Shown here one piece after another: positions 1 through 8,800 of a DNA stretch of 64,000 nt. The position numbers and the translations under genes are program-made. The stretch is from Allosphingosinicella deserti (lineage in GTDB: Bacteria > Pseudomonadota > Alphaproteobacteria > Sphingomonadales > Sphingomonadaceae). Under the pieces are notes generated by a model, which saw nothing but the letters and a program-made list of their open reading frames with translations, did no database searches and had not been told where the DNA came from. The stretch lies in assembly GCF_003012735.1 (NCBI RefSeq), contig NZ_PXYI01000005.1, forward strand, positions 186,001 to 250,000. Reading direction: 5' to 3'. How positions within the stretch are numbered: the first letter of the stretch is position 1; each line of letters opens with the position of its first letter.

Positions 1-2289
1 GGCTTCGGCTCTGCGCCCGGGCAGGAATTGCTGACGATCAACGGCGCAACCAGCGGCACGGTCAACGGCATCGGCTTCAGCTACGACGCTGCGACCGGCG
101 TACTGACGCTGACCGGTATCGGCAGCTTCGACGATTACGAAGCCGCGCTGTCGCTCGTGTCCTACTCGATCAGCGGCGACAATCCCGACGATTACGGCGC
201 GAGCCCAACCCGCACTTTGTCCTATCAGACGTTCGACGGCTTGCTGTTCAGCGACGAAACCGACGCGGTGATCAACGTCGTCGACATCAATGACGCCCCG
301 ACCGCGCCGGCGACCGGATCGGTCTCGACGCTCGAAGGCTCTCCCGCCGTGCCCCAAGCGATCGGCGCAATCGACGTCGACAGCCTGAGCCTCAATTATG
401 CGCAGAAACCCGGCTTCGAAGCTGCCAACGGCACCGTCAGCTTCGATCAAGTGAACGGTACCTACACCTACACGCCGAGCCCCAATTTCGACGGCACCGA
501 CAGCTTCACCATCCTGATCTCGGACGGTGAAGGCGGAACGGCGGAGCAGGTGATCACCGTGACCGTCATTTCGATCAACGACGATCCGACCGCCCCCCCC
601 ACTGGCTCCGTCAGCACGGCGGAGGATACCGCCTCGGCGGCCCAGACGATCGGCGCGGCCGATCCCGACGGCGACACCCTGACCTATTCGGTGAAACCCG
701 GCTTCGGCCCGGCCAATGGCAGCGTCAGCTTCGACCAGGCCGGCGGCACCTACACCTATACGCCGAGCGCGAACTACAACGGTCCGGACGGATTCACCAT
801 CCTGATCGACGACGGTCAGGGCGGCACCGCGGAGCAGGTGGTGTCGGTGACGGTGACCCCGGTCAACGACGCGCCGACGGCACCCGCCGCGGGCGCGGTC
901 GCCACGGCCGAAGACACGGCATCGGCTGCCCAGGCGATCGGCGCGAGCGATATCGAAGGCGACACGCTGTCTTATTCCCTGAAGCCCGGCTTCGGGGCCG
1001 CGCACGGCAACGTCAGCTTCGACCAGGTCAATGGGACCTATACCTATACGCCGGGCGCGAATTACAACGGCCCGGACAGCTTCACCATCCTGATCAGCGA
1101 CGGCCAGGGCGGCACCGCCGAGCAGGTCGTCTCCGTCACCGTGACGCCGGTCAACGACGCACCGACCGCGCCCACGACCGGCGCGGTGACCACCGCCGAG
1201 GACACCGCATCCGCGGCACAGGCGGTCAATGCGGCCGATGTCGACGGCGACACGCTCACCTATAGCGTCAAGCCGGGCTTCGGCGCCGCGCATGGCAGCG
1301 TCAGCTTCAACCAGGCTGCAGGGACCTACATCTACACGCCGGCGGCCAATTACAATGGCAGCGACAGCTTCACGATTCTCGTCAGCGATGGACAGGGCGG
1401 CATCGTCGAGCAGGCGATCGCGGTGACGGTGACCCCGGCAAACGACGCGCCGACTGGCGTCAGCGGCACGCTGTCGGTGGAAGAGTTCCCGAACAACAGC
1501 ACGGTGGTCGGCACCGTGGTCGCCCAGGACCCGGACAGCAGCAGCTTCACCTACACTCTGGTCAACGACGCCGGCGGCCGGTTCGACATCAGCACCGCCG
1601 GCGTCGTGACGGTGCAGAACGGACTGCTGATCGATTACGAGCAGCAGAGCAGCCACACCATTCGAGTGCAGGTCAACGACAATCAGGGTGGGATATCGCA
1701 ATTCGACATGGTCGTCGGAGTCGAGGACGATCATGGCGAGTTCGTGATCGGCGATGGCACGGCCAACACGATGGTCGGCGGCATCGAGACCGACATCTTC
1801 GTTGGCGGCCTCGGCAACGACACACTGACCGGCGGCGGCGGCAACGACATCATCGCCGGCGACAACGGCCTGTTCGAAACTGCTTCCGACGGCAACGACA
1901 TCCTCTCGGGCGGTACCGGCAACGACATCCTCACCGGCAATGGCGGCAACGACCAGCTGAACGGCGGCAGCGGCCAGGATCAAGTGCTCGGCGGATCCGG
2001 CAACGATCGGATCGACGGCGGCGACGATGCCGACGATCTGACCGGAGACTCGGGCAACGACGTCTTCGTCTTCCGCAAGGGCGAAGCGCATGGCGATCTG
2101 ATCACCGACTTCGACGGCAACGGCAGGTTCGCCGGTGATTCGATCGTCCTGCAGGGCTATGCGGCGGGAACGACGTTCAGCCACGTCGGCGGCGACGTCT
2201 GGAAGATCAACGATCACGGCTTCACGGAATATGTGACGATCCAGGGCCCGGGAACCGTCCACTCGACCGACGTCGTGTTCGTACCCTGA
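1..2289 (+). CDS. Giant RTX/VCBS-type secreted protein, 3' part only (5' end outside window)
   Basis: The frame is open from base 1, so the gene starts upstream of the window; about 762 codons are visible. The visible protein begins inside a module also found in the 5855-12610 protein (matching LTINGxxSGT). Four Ig/cadherin-like repeats of exactly 96 residues follow (bases 289-1440), each with an AEDTAS/LEGS strand and a YTYTPxANYNGxDxFTIL core. Next come a classic cadherin-like repeat (about 1441-1720) and glycine/aspartate-rich RTX nonapeptides such as GGLGNDTLTGGGGNDI (about 1780-2070). These are the usual marks of a calcium-binding adhesin exported by a type I secretion system. The C-terminus (VVFVP) differs from the YFV/YFL ending of the other three RTX proteins here. 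Adhesion and calcium binding are family inferences. Confidence 0.88.
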   Translation, partial: GFGSAPGQELLTINGATSGTVNGIGFSYDAATGVLTLTGIGSFDDYEAALSLVSYSISGDNPDDYGASPTRTLSYQTFDGLLFSDETDAVINVVDINDAPTAPATGSVSTLEGSPAVPQAIGAIDVDSLSLNYAQKPGFEAANGTVSFDQVNGTYTYTPSPNFDGTDSFTILISDGEGGTAEQVITVTVISINDDPTAPPTGSVSTAEDTASAAQTIGAADPDGDTLTYSVKPGFGPANGSVSFDQAGGTYTYTPSANYNGPDGFTILIDDGQGGTAEQVVSVTVTPVNDAPTAPAAGAVATAEDTASAAQAIGASDIEGDTLSYSLKPGFGAAHGNVSFDQVNGTYTYTPGANYNGPDSFTILISDGQGGTAEQVVSVTVTPVNDAPTAPTTGAVTTAEDTASAAQAVNAADVDGDTLTYSVKPGFGAAHGSVSFNQAAGTYIYTPAANYNGSDSFTILVSDGQGGIVEQAIAVTVTPANDAPTGVSGTLSVEEFPNNSTVVGTVVAQDPDSSSFTYTLVNDAGGRFDISTAGVVTVQNGLLIDYEQQSSHTIRVQVNDNQGGISQFDMVVGVEDDHGEFVIGDGTANTMVGGIETDIFVGGLGNDTLTGGGGNDIIAGDNGLFETASDGNDILSGGTGNDILTGNGGNDQLNGGSGQDQVLGGSGNDRIDGGDDADDLTGDSGNDVFVFRKGEAHGDLITDFDGNGRFAGDSIVLQGYAAGTTFSHVGGDVWKINDHGFTEYVTIQGPGTVHSTDVVFVP
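289..1440 (+). repeat. Four tandem 288-bp coding repeats
   Basis: Asn-Asp-Ala/Asp-Pro marks the start of each unit at 289, 577, 865 and 1153, and a fifth NDAP starts at 1441. All four spacings are exactly 288 bp (96 codons). The units encode Ig/VCBS-like domains. No indel has accumulated, although the third codon positions differ. Confidence 0.9.
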
Positions 2290-2295
2290 GCCAGG

Positions 2296-2326
2296 ATGAC
2301 GCGGGTGGCCCCGCCACCTGCGTCAT
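2296..2326 (+). terminator. Strong hairpin just after the RTX gene
   Basis: A 14-bp stem (one G-T wobble) with a 3-nt CCC loop lies 7 nt after the stop codon: ATGACGCGGGTGGC pairs with GCCACCTGCGTCAT. There is no U-tract, so intrinsic termination is probable rather than certain. Confidence 0.55.
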
Positions 2327-2795
2327 TCCACCTGCGTCACGCGGCGCGCGCACCGCCCACCTTCGTCACCTCGGCGGCGGCGCAGGGCCGGGTGCGGGTC
2401 GCCGTTTGCCAGTCCGTTACGCGGCTCTTCTCGTCGAGATACAATTTCCCAGGTAAACAGGGACGGACGCATCGGGAGATCCTCGGGAAGTGGCGTTGCG
2501 GGGTATGCAGGTCCGGCGCGAGGGCCGCACCAGCCTGCCGGCCCGGTTCGGAAGAGCGGATCAGGCGGTACCGACCATCGAGGATCGCGTTCGCTGCGCC
2601 CTGCGACGGATCCGATCTCCGGAGTGCCCTCGGCAAACAGCCGTCTCGTATCGCGCTTCACGGCTCCGGGCTCACCCTCGGCCGCAGGCATTCGAAAGAA
2701 AGCAGGACCCCTATTCACTGGTGCTGCCTAGCGGAGGAATGGCAAGGTCGGTCTGATCGATCAGGCGCTGATCGGCTGGGGGGCAGGGGGACTTG
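2327..2795. other. Intergenic stretch without a convincing gene
   Basis: Overlapping arginine- and proline-rich frames are open on both strands, as expected by chance in GC-rich DNA. None has a recognisable domain or a good ribosome site. I see no RNA gene here. Confidence 0.5.
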
Positions 2796-2894
2796 ATGCG
2801 AAATCACGTTCGCGCGGCGGCGATGTTGACGATCCTCTGCGGGACGCCATGTGGGGCCAGTGAAGCGCCGGCAGCGGACCAGAAGGAGCGGGCG

Positions 2895-3431
2895 ATGGTG
2901 ACGAACGGCATGGACGAGGCGCGCTTCTGGGCCTTGATCGAGCAATTCGGCCGTCCCGATCGGGAGGCGCGGCTGGCCGCCTTGCGCGCGGCGCTCGCCG
3001 ATCTGGAGCCTGACGACATCCAGCGCTTCCAGGCGCAATTCGACCGGCAGATGTGGCGAAGCTATCGCTGGGACCTCTGGGGGGCTGCCTTCGTGGCGAT
3101 GGGCGGCGCGTCCGATGACGGCTTCGAATATTTCCGCGCCTGGCTGATCGCGCAGGGGCGGGACGCGTTCGAGCGTGTGCTGGGATCGCCCGACAGTCTT
3201 GCCGACATCGCCCCCAACGACGCAGACGCGATGGAATTCGAACACATCCTGTATGTCGCTCCGGAGATCTGGAGTGAGAAAACCGGCAAGAGCCCCGCGG
3301 AGATGATCCGGTTCGATCCGGGGTCCGAGGTCCAGAGCGGCCCGCAAGGCACGCCGTTCCGGGAAGACGACGCTTTGCTCGCCAGGCAATATCCGCATCT
3401 GTGGCGGCGTTTCACGAGCGCGGGGATGTGA
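2895..3431 (+). CDS. DUF4240-domain protein, 178 aa
   Basis: The product begins MDEARFWALIEQFGR after a short leader, followed by an acidic and aromatic-rich domain (WRSYRWDLWGAAFVAMGGASDDGFEYFRAW region). This fits the DUF4240 family, whose function is unknown. I prefer the ATG at 2895 because AAGGAG lies 6 nt before it (2883-2888). An upstream in-frame ATG at 2796 would add a weakly hydrophobic 33-residue leader with a possible signal peptide, so export cannot be excluded. The gene stands alone between two blocks of surface-protein genes. The DUF4240 assignment is from memory of the fold's W/DF motifs and is moderately sure. Confidence 0.72.
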   Translation: MVTNGMDEARFWALIEQFGRPDREARLAALRAALADLEPDDIQRFQAQFDRQMWRSYRWDLWGAAFVAMGGASDDGFEYFRAWLIAQGRDAFERVLGSPDSLADIAPNDADAMEFEHILYVAPEIWSEKTGKSPAEMIRFDPGSEVQSGPQGTPFREDDALLARQYPHLWRRFTSAGM

Positions 3432-3723
3432 AAGCCCCGGTGCGCGTCGGCATGGTGGATTCGAGGCGGGGGCTGACAGGCGCTTGCTCGCTGTCACGCC
3501 GCCGGATGAATGCCTTTGAATTCAGAACGGTTTGCGTCCCGATCGGATCGGAGCGCCCGCTCTAGCTTCCTGGATTGGAGCGGTTTTCGAGGCACGGGCG
3601 ATTCCGCCCGATTACCGGACGCTTCAAACCAGGGACGCGAGCATGATTCACGGATCGGGGCTATTCAGCCTGATCCGATCACGCTCCAGACGATGCTCGC
3701 CCGGCGGAAGTCCTGGCGCCGGC

Positions 3724-4272
3724 TCAATTCTGGCTTGGGAAGATGCCCTGCAGCGCGATGCAGAAATTAAGCACCAGATACGGTTGGCGGTTCTCGTGCG
3801 GTTGGCTGCCGCCGACATTGGTGATCGTCGTAGGCGTCATCGCGCCGTTCGTCGCGCCGGTGCCGTAGAGCTGGGCCTGATTGGTTCCGCCGCCCTGGAG
3901 GGAGACGAGCGCCTGGGCCGGAGCCTTGGTCGCCCCCGGCGTGATGCCCTGGACATCCGCCGATCCGGTTCCCGGCAGCGCGCTCATGCTGTGATTGTGC
4001 TGCGGCAACTCGTCGATCGTGATCGTGTGGTAGGTTTCGCCGCCGGCGTTTCCAAGCGGATAGGGCGATCCGAAAAAATGGAGCGGGACGCGTCCCTGCA
4101 GATTGGGCAATGCGAAAACGGTCTGCCCGTTGCCACCATAGGCTGTGCCGAGCAAAGCGAACAAGGCCTGGTTCTGGTTGATGGGCAGAAGCTGGCCATT
4201 GCAGAATGCCCAGCCCTTCGGCGGAAAATCAAAGCTGAAGATCTGGATCTGCCCCAGGAAAGGCTCGCTCAT
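3724..4272 (-). CDS. Phage tail collar / microcystin-dependent (MdpB-like) protein, copy 1
   Basis: This 182-aa protein starts with the tail collar domain (about residues 5-65): FLGQIQIF, PKGWAFCNGQLLPI, LFALLGTAYGGNGQTVFALPNLQGRVP. It has a second conserved part with QHNHSM, and QPYLVLNFCIALQGIFP near the C-terminus. Members of this family resemble phage short-tail-fibre tips and often occur as tandem trios in free-living bacteria; their cellular role is not settled. GAGGAG lies 8 nt before the ATG. It is the last gene of a three-gene minus-strand cluster, 28 bp after copy 2. Confidence 0.88.
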   Translation of the reverse strand: MSEPFLGQIQIFSFDFPPKGWAFCNGQLLPINQNQALFALLGTAYGGNGQTVFALPNLQGRVPLHFFGSPYPLGNAGGETYHTITIDELPQHNHSMSALPGTGSADVQGITPGATKAPAQALVSLQGGGTNQAQLYGTGATNGAMTPTTITNVGGSQPHENRQPYLVLNFCIALQGIFPSQN

Positions 4273-4300
4273 GTTCGATGCTCCTCGATGTCCAGGGGGG

Positions 4301-4843
4301 CTAGGGGCGCGGCGGGAAGACGCCCTGAAGGGCGATGCAGAAATTCAGCGCGAGATACGGCATCATATTGTTGTGCGGCAGGCTGCCGCCAGTGATTCCG
4401 ATCGCCAACGGATCCATCGTCACGAACGTCGAGACGGTGTTGTAGAAGGCGATCGCGCCGTTCGTCGGCCCCGTCGAATAGCGCCCCTTGGCCAGCGCAT
4501 TACCGCTGGCGACGGCGGTGGACGCATTGGCGTTCAACGCCTGCATCATGTGATTGTGGGCCGGAATCTCGGACTGGAGCAGGGTGACCGTCGGCGTTCC
4601 CGATTGCTCCCCCAGATCCCGCAGGCTGAGCCCCTGGCCCTGGCCGGGATGCATCGCCACGTTGCCGGACAGATCGGGGAGCGCGAAATTCGACTTCCCG
4701 TCACCTCCGTAGGTGGTGCCGAGCAAGGAGAACAGGGCCGTGTTCTGCGAGATCGGCATCAGCTGCCCGTTGCAGAATGCCCAGCCTTTTGGTGCGAAAT
4801 TGAATCCGAACATCCGGATCTCGGCCACGAACGGATCTGCCAT
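4301..4843 (-). CDS. Phage tail collar / MdpB-like protein, copy 2
   Basis: A 180-aa paralogue of its neighbours. The N-terminal collar domain shows FVAEIRMFGFNFAPKGWAF, CNGQLMPISQNTALFSLLGT and TYGGDGKSNFALPDLSGNV. The middle has IPAHNHMMQA, and the end is MPYLALNFCIALQGVFP. GGAG lies 7 nt upstream of the ATG. The centre of the protein, between the HNH-like motif and the C-terminus, differs most between the three copies. In tail fibres that part is the variable, ligand-facing region; that it binds a ligand here is inference. Confidence 0.88.
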   Translation of the reverse strand: MADPFVAEIRMFGFNFAPKGWAFCNGQLMPISQNTALFSLLGTTYGGDGKSNFALPDLSGNVAMHPGQGQGLSLRDLGEQSGTPTVTLLQSEIPAHNHMMQALNANASTAVASGNALAKGRYSTGPTNGAIAFYNTVSTFVTMDPLAIGITGGSLPHNNMMPYLALNFCIALQGVFPPRP

Positions 4844-4899
4844 ATCACCACTCCGGGAAGATAGAAGAAAGTTGCTGCGAAACGATCACGCAGAGCCAC

Positions 4900-5427
4900 T
4901 CACGTCGGCGACGGAAAGATCCCGAACAGTGAAATGATGTAATTCACGCACAGAAAGGGTTGCACGTTCTCGTGCGGCTGGCTGCCGCCGGCCGGACCGA
5001 TGAGTTGCGGCAGCAGGGGCGTTGCCGCGTTCCCCGTCGCATAGGCCGTAACCCCGGCCGTGCTGCTCGTGATGTCGGCAAACTTGGCGCCTTGCGGCGA
5101 CAATGTTTGCGATGTTGTGGTCGACGCCATCGGGTGCGTATGCGACGGTATCTGCTGGACGGTCAGAGTCACGCTTTCAACGCCGGCGGCTTCCGCCTGC
5201 TGGTAGCTTATGTTGTTCGGGCCATTGCCGAAATGGATCGGCACCCGGCTCTGCAAATTCGGCAAGGCGAAGGTTTCCTGGCCGTCGCCGCCGTAAGTCG
5301 TACCGATCAACTGAAAGAGCGTTTCATTTTCCGAGATCGGAAGAAGGTTGCCATTGCAGAACATCCATCCGTTCGGCGGAAAATTTCCCGCAAACATGCG
5401 AATCTCACCGACATAGGGCTGCGCCAT
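4900..5427 (-). CDS. Phage tail collar / MdpB-like protein, copy 3 (first gene of the trio)
   Basis: This 175-aa protein has the collar motifs YVGEIRMFAGNFPPNGWMF, CNGNLLPISENETLFQLIGT and TYGGDGQETFALPNLQSRVP, then IPSHTHPM and QPFLCVNYIISLFGIFP. AAGGGA lies 6-7 nt before the ATG. It is the promoter-proximal gene of the trio and diverges from the 2251-aa RTX gene across a 427-bp intergenic region, so shared regulation is possible. No other phage structural genes are nearby, which argues for domesticated stand-alone proteins rather than a prophage. Confidence 0.88.
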   Translation of the reverse strand: MAQPYVGEIRMFAGNFPPNGWMFCNGNLLPISENETLFQLIGTTYGGDGQETFALPNLQSRVPIHFGNGPNNISYQQAEAAGVESVTLTVQQIPSHTHPMASTTTSQTLSPQGAKFADITSSTAGVTAYATGNAATPLLPQLIGPAGGSQPHENVQPFLCVNYIISLFGIFPSPT

Positions 5428-5854
5428 GCTTGATCCCTTTCTGTGGACGTCCGGCGTCGACCGGGGCCGCGTTGCGCGTCAGGGTGGAAGGGGTGAACTC
5501 CTGGCGCGTGATGCCCAGGCCTCGAGCGTCAACGGTGGATACGCCTTCACCGCGGCTCAAAGAGTCGACCATTGATTCATTCCCCCCGCTCGGTTGCAAT
5601 GTGATCGTAACCCGCGTGGCTGTCAAACGCGATCTGAGAGGCTTCTTGCGATCACTTGCGAGAGTCTGTGGAATTTGCGGCGCCAAGCAATAACTGTTTG
5701 TAGAAACTGGATTTCGCCGCTCGGTCCATTTCGGACCAATCGGGGCAATCCACTAGCAAGTGCACCTCTTCTATGTCATGGAGGCGCGATAGGGCTGTTA
5801 TCGCGGACCGGTGCCTGTGGGGGGTGCGGCGCTTGCCCTGTGGGGAATATTGAC
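5428..5854. promoter_or_regulatory. Divergent intergenic region between the MdpB-like trio and the 2251-aa RTX gene
   Basis: No gene is seen here. Noteworthy elements are a direct repeat TTGCGA-N4-TTGCGA near 5645-5662 and, closer to the RTX gene, the bipartite motif CTAGC-N11-TTCTATGTCAT (5753-5779), listed separately. The frame of the RTX gene is open back to 5594 but has no domain-like content before 5855. Confidence 0.4.
5753..5779 (+). promoter_or_regulatory. Bipartite motif CTAGC-N11-TTCTATGTCAT, upstream copy 1
   Basis: CTAGC (5753-5757), 11 nt, then TTCTATGTCAT (5769-5779), ending 75 nt before the RTX start codon. The same motif with the same internal spacing lies before the 2883-aa RTX gene at 12807-12833. 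It could be a shared promoter or an activator site; no known consensus was recognised. Confidence 0.45.
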
Positions 5855-8800
5855 ATGGTTGCTACGACCCTCAGCGTCGGCCAGATCGCCATCATCGGCG
5901 TCAACACCGAAGACAACGGCAATCCGCAGCGCGACGCCATCACCTTCATGCTGCTGGCGCCGATCGGCTCGGGCACCCAGATCTTCTTCTCCGATCGCAG
6001 CTGGAACGGCAGCGTATTCGCGGGTGCCGGGGGCAACGAAGGCACCTTCACCTACACAGCCGGGGTCGATCTTCCGGCGGGGACGGTGGTCACGATCACC
6101 CAGGCGCAGTTGCTCGCCGCCGGAATCGATCTCTCCGACGCCGGGGAAACGGTTTACGCCTATCAGGGCGGGATCAACACGCCGTCCCGATTCCTCCATG
6201 CAGTCGACGTGGCCGACGGCAGCGTCGGCTTCGACGGCAACGAGCTGCTCAACACAGGCCTGACCAACGGTGTCTCGGCAGTTTCGATCGCGGTCGACAA
6301 TGCCGAATTCGGCACGCGCACCCACAATATCAATTACGGCGAGCTGTTCAGCCAGATCAACAACAACACCGACTGGGTGCAAAACGACAACAGCCCGCAG
6401 GACGGAACCACCGGCGGACCGGCCGCGACGGCGCCCGACGCGCAGATCTGGGTCGCTGGATCCGGTGCCGGCGAGGCGATCGTCACCATCAATCTTGACG
6501 GCACCTATTCGTCCGGGAGCGTCGGCTATCAGGTGGTCCAGGCGTTCCAGAACGCAGCCCAGCTCTTCCACCCGAGCGACATCACGCTCGACACCGTCAA
6601 CGACAAATATTTCTTCGTCGACGCGGACCTGAACGGCAACAACCGCATCATCCAGGGCAGCATCAGCGAGCTATTGGCCAATCCGGGCGCGGTGCCGAAT
6701 TTCACCGTGCTGTACAGCAATGTCGGCACCGGGCCGACCGGCAGCATGCGCACCCTGTCGATCGATCCCGCCACGCAGAAGATCTATTTCGACGTCGAGA
6801 ACAGCCTCGTCCGCATCGACTACAATGCGGCTGCGCAGACGGGTACGATCCTGACCACGCTCTCCAGCGACTCGTTCATCACCCAGCTGACCATCAACTA
6901 CGCGACCGGCACCGTCTATCTCGGCAGCAGCAGCGTCACGAGCGTGTTCGGCACCGACGTGATCGACACCAACCGGGTGTTCGTGGCGAGCGGGCTCACC
7001 GGATCCAACGCCGCCAATTCGCTCAGCTTCAGCCAGATCAACTTCGGCGCCAATGGCGACACTTCGGTCGGCGGCGAGGGAGGCGAACTCGGCAATGACA
7101 GCTGGCCCGTCGAGCGCGGATCGATCCGCGGCGTCGACGTCGATCCGATCACCGGCAGGCTCTACATCGTCACCGGCACCGTCAACCTCGACAATGACGG
7201 CAACGGCGTCACCACCTATCGCGGCGGCGTCTGGGTCTATGATCCGTCGAACGGCTCGGTCACCAATCTCTATACCCAGAACGGCAGCACCGGACCGCTC
7301 GGCCTGCTTTATTATATCGAGGTCGATAACGCGACCGGCAGCTATTATGTGATCGACGAGACCGGCGCGAACGCGGAGGTCGGCGATGGCGGCGTTTATC
7401 GCGGCAGCCTCACCGTGCCGGGCACGCCGACCCTGCTCGCCACCGTCGGCAACATCAACGGCCTCGGCCCGCAGGGGCTCGAAATCCAGCACGCACCGAC
7501 TTTGGTCGGCACCGCGATCGCCAGCCTTGCGGTCACCGAGGCAAGCAACGCGCCGGCTTCAGGCGAGACGACGCGGGTCGGGCTTTATACCGGCCTCACC
7601 GCCTCCGACATCGACACGCCCAATTCAGGCGACGAACTGCGCGGTGCGCTGGTCCGCGTGTCCGGCAATTTCCAGTCGGGTGCGACGCATCAGGACATCC
7701 TGACGATCAACGGCACGCAGAGCGGCACCATCGCCGGCTCCGGAATCACCTACAGCTACAATCAGGCCAACGGCCAGATGACGCTGAGCGGCGTTGCGAC
7801 GGTGGCCGAATATGCAGCGGCGATCGCCCTCGTCAATTTCTCGACGAGCGGCGACAACGTCACTGCTTTCGGCGCGGCGGGCACCCGTACCATTTCCGCC
7901 TCGGTGTTCGACGGCCTGCTCTATTCGGACGAGATCAGCAACAGCGTCACGATCACCGGAATCAACGACGCGCCCGTCAACAGCGTGTCCGGTGCACAGA
8001 GCTTTGCCGAAGACGGCACGCGGACGTTCAACAGCGCCAACGGCAATCTGATCAGCATCTCCGACGTAGACGCCGATCCAAGCAGCCAGTCGCTGCAGGT
8101 GACGGTGGCCGTCGTGCACGGCACCCTGACGCTGTCCGGAATCGCCGGCCTGAGCTTCAGCGTCGGCGACGGGTCCGGCGATGCGACGATGACCTTCAGC
8201 GGCACCGCCAACGCGATCAACGCGGCGCTCAATGGCCTCGTCTACACGCCGACCCTCGATTATCATGGCGCCGACACGCTGACGCTGACGACCAACGATC
8301 TCGGCCTCAACGGCAACGATCCGGGGCTGACCGGAACCGGCACCAGCGAGCAGGACAGCGACACGGTTGCGATCACCGTCACGGCCGTCGCGGACATCGC
8401 CAACGACGCGCTGAACATCGCCGAGGATGCGGCGATTGCAAGCGTGACCGTCCAGGCCAACGACACGTTCGAGAATCCCGGCCACGCCATCACTGCGTTC
8501 ACCCAGGGCGCGCACGGCACCGTCGTCCTCAACGACAACGGCACGGCCGGCAATTTCGCCGACGACTTCCTGCAATATACGGCCAATGCGGATTATAACG
8601 GCACCGACAGCTTCACCTACACCGTGACGTCGGGCGGCGCGACCGAGACCGCGACGGTCAACGTCACGCTCTCCGCGGTCGCCGACATCGCCAACGACAC
8701 GGTCAACATCGCCGAAGACGCCGGCGCCACCACGCTCGACGTTCTCGCCAATGACAGCTTCGAAGATCCGACGCGCGCGATCACCGCGGTGGGCACCGCC

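Noticed and set aside
289-1440. Regular repeats considered as a CRISPR-like array
   Set aside because: Unit length is 288 bp, there are no short spacers, and the frame is continuous and codes for Ig/VCBS domains.
2296-2796. A 166-codon frame after the first RTX gene
   Set aside because: It starts inside the terminator-like hairpin and has no domain-like composition; competing frames are open on both strands.
3724-5427. Interpreting the tail-collar genes as a prophage
   Set aside because: No other phage genes, integrase or lysis genes are present; MdpB-like trios occur on their own.
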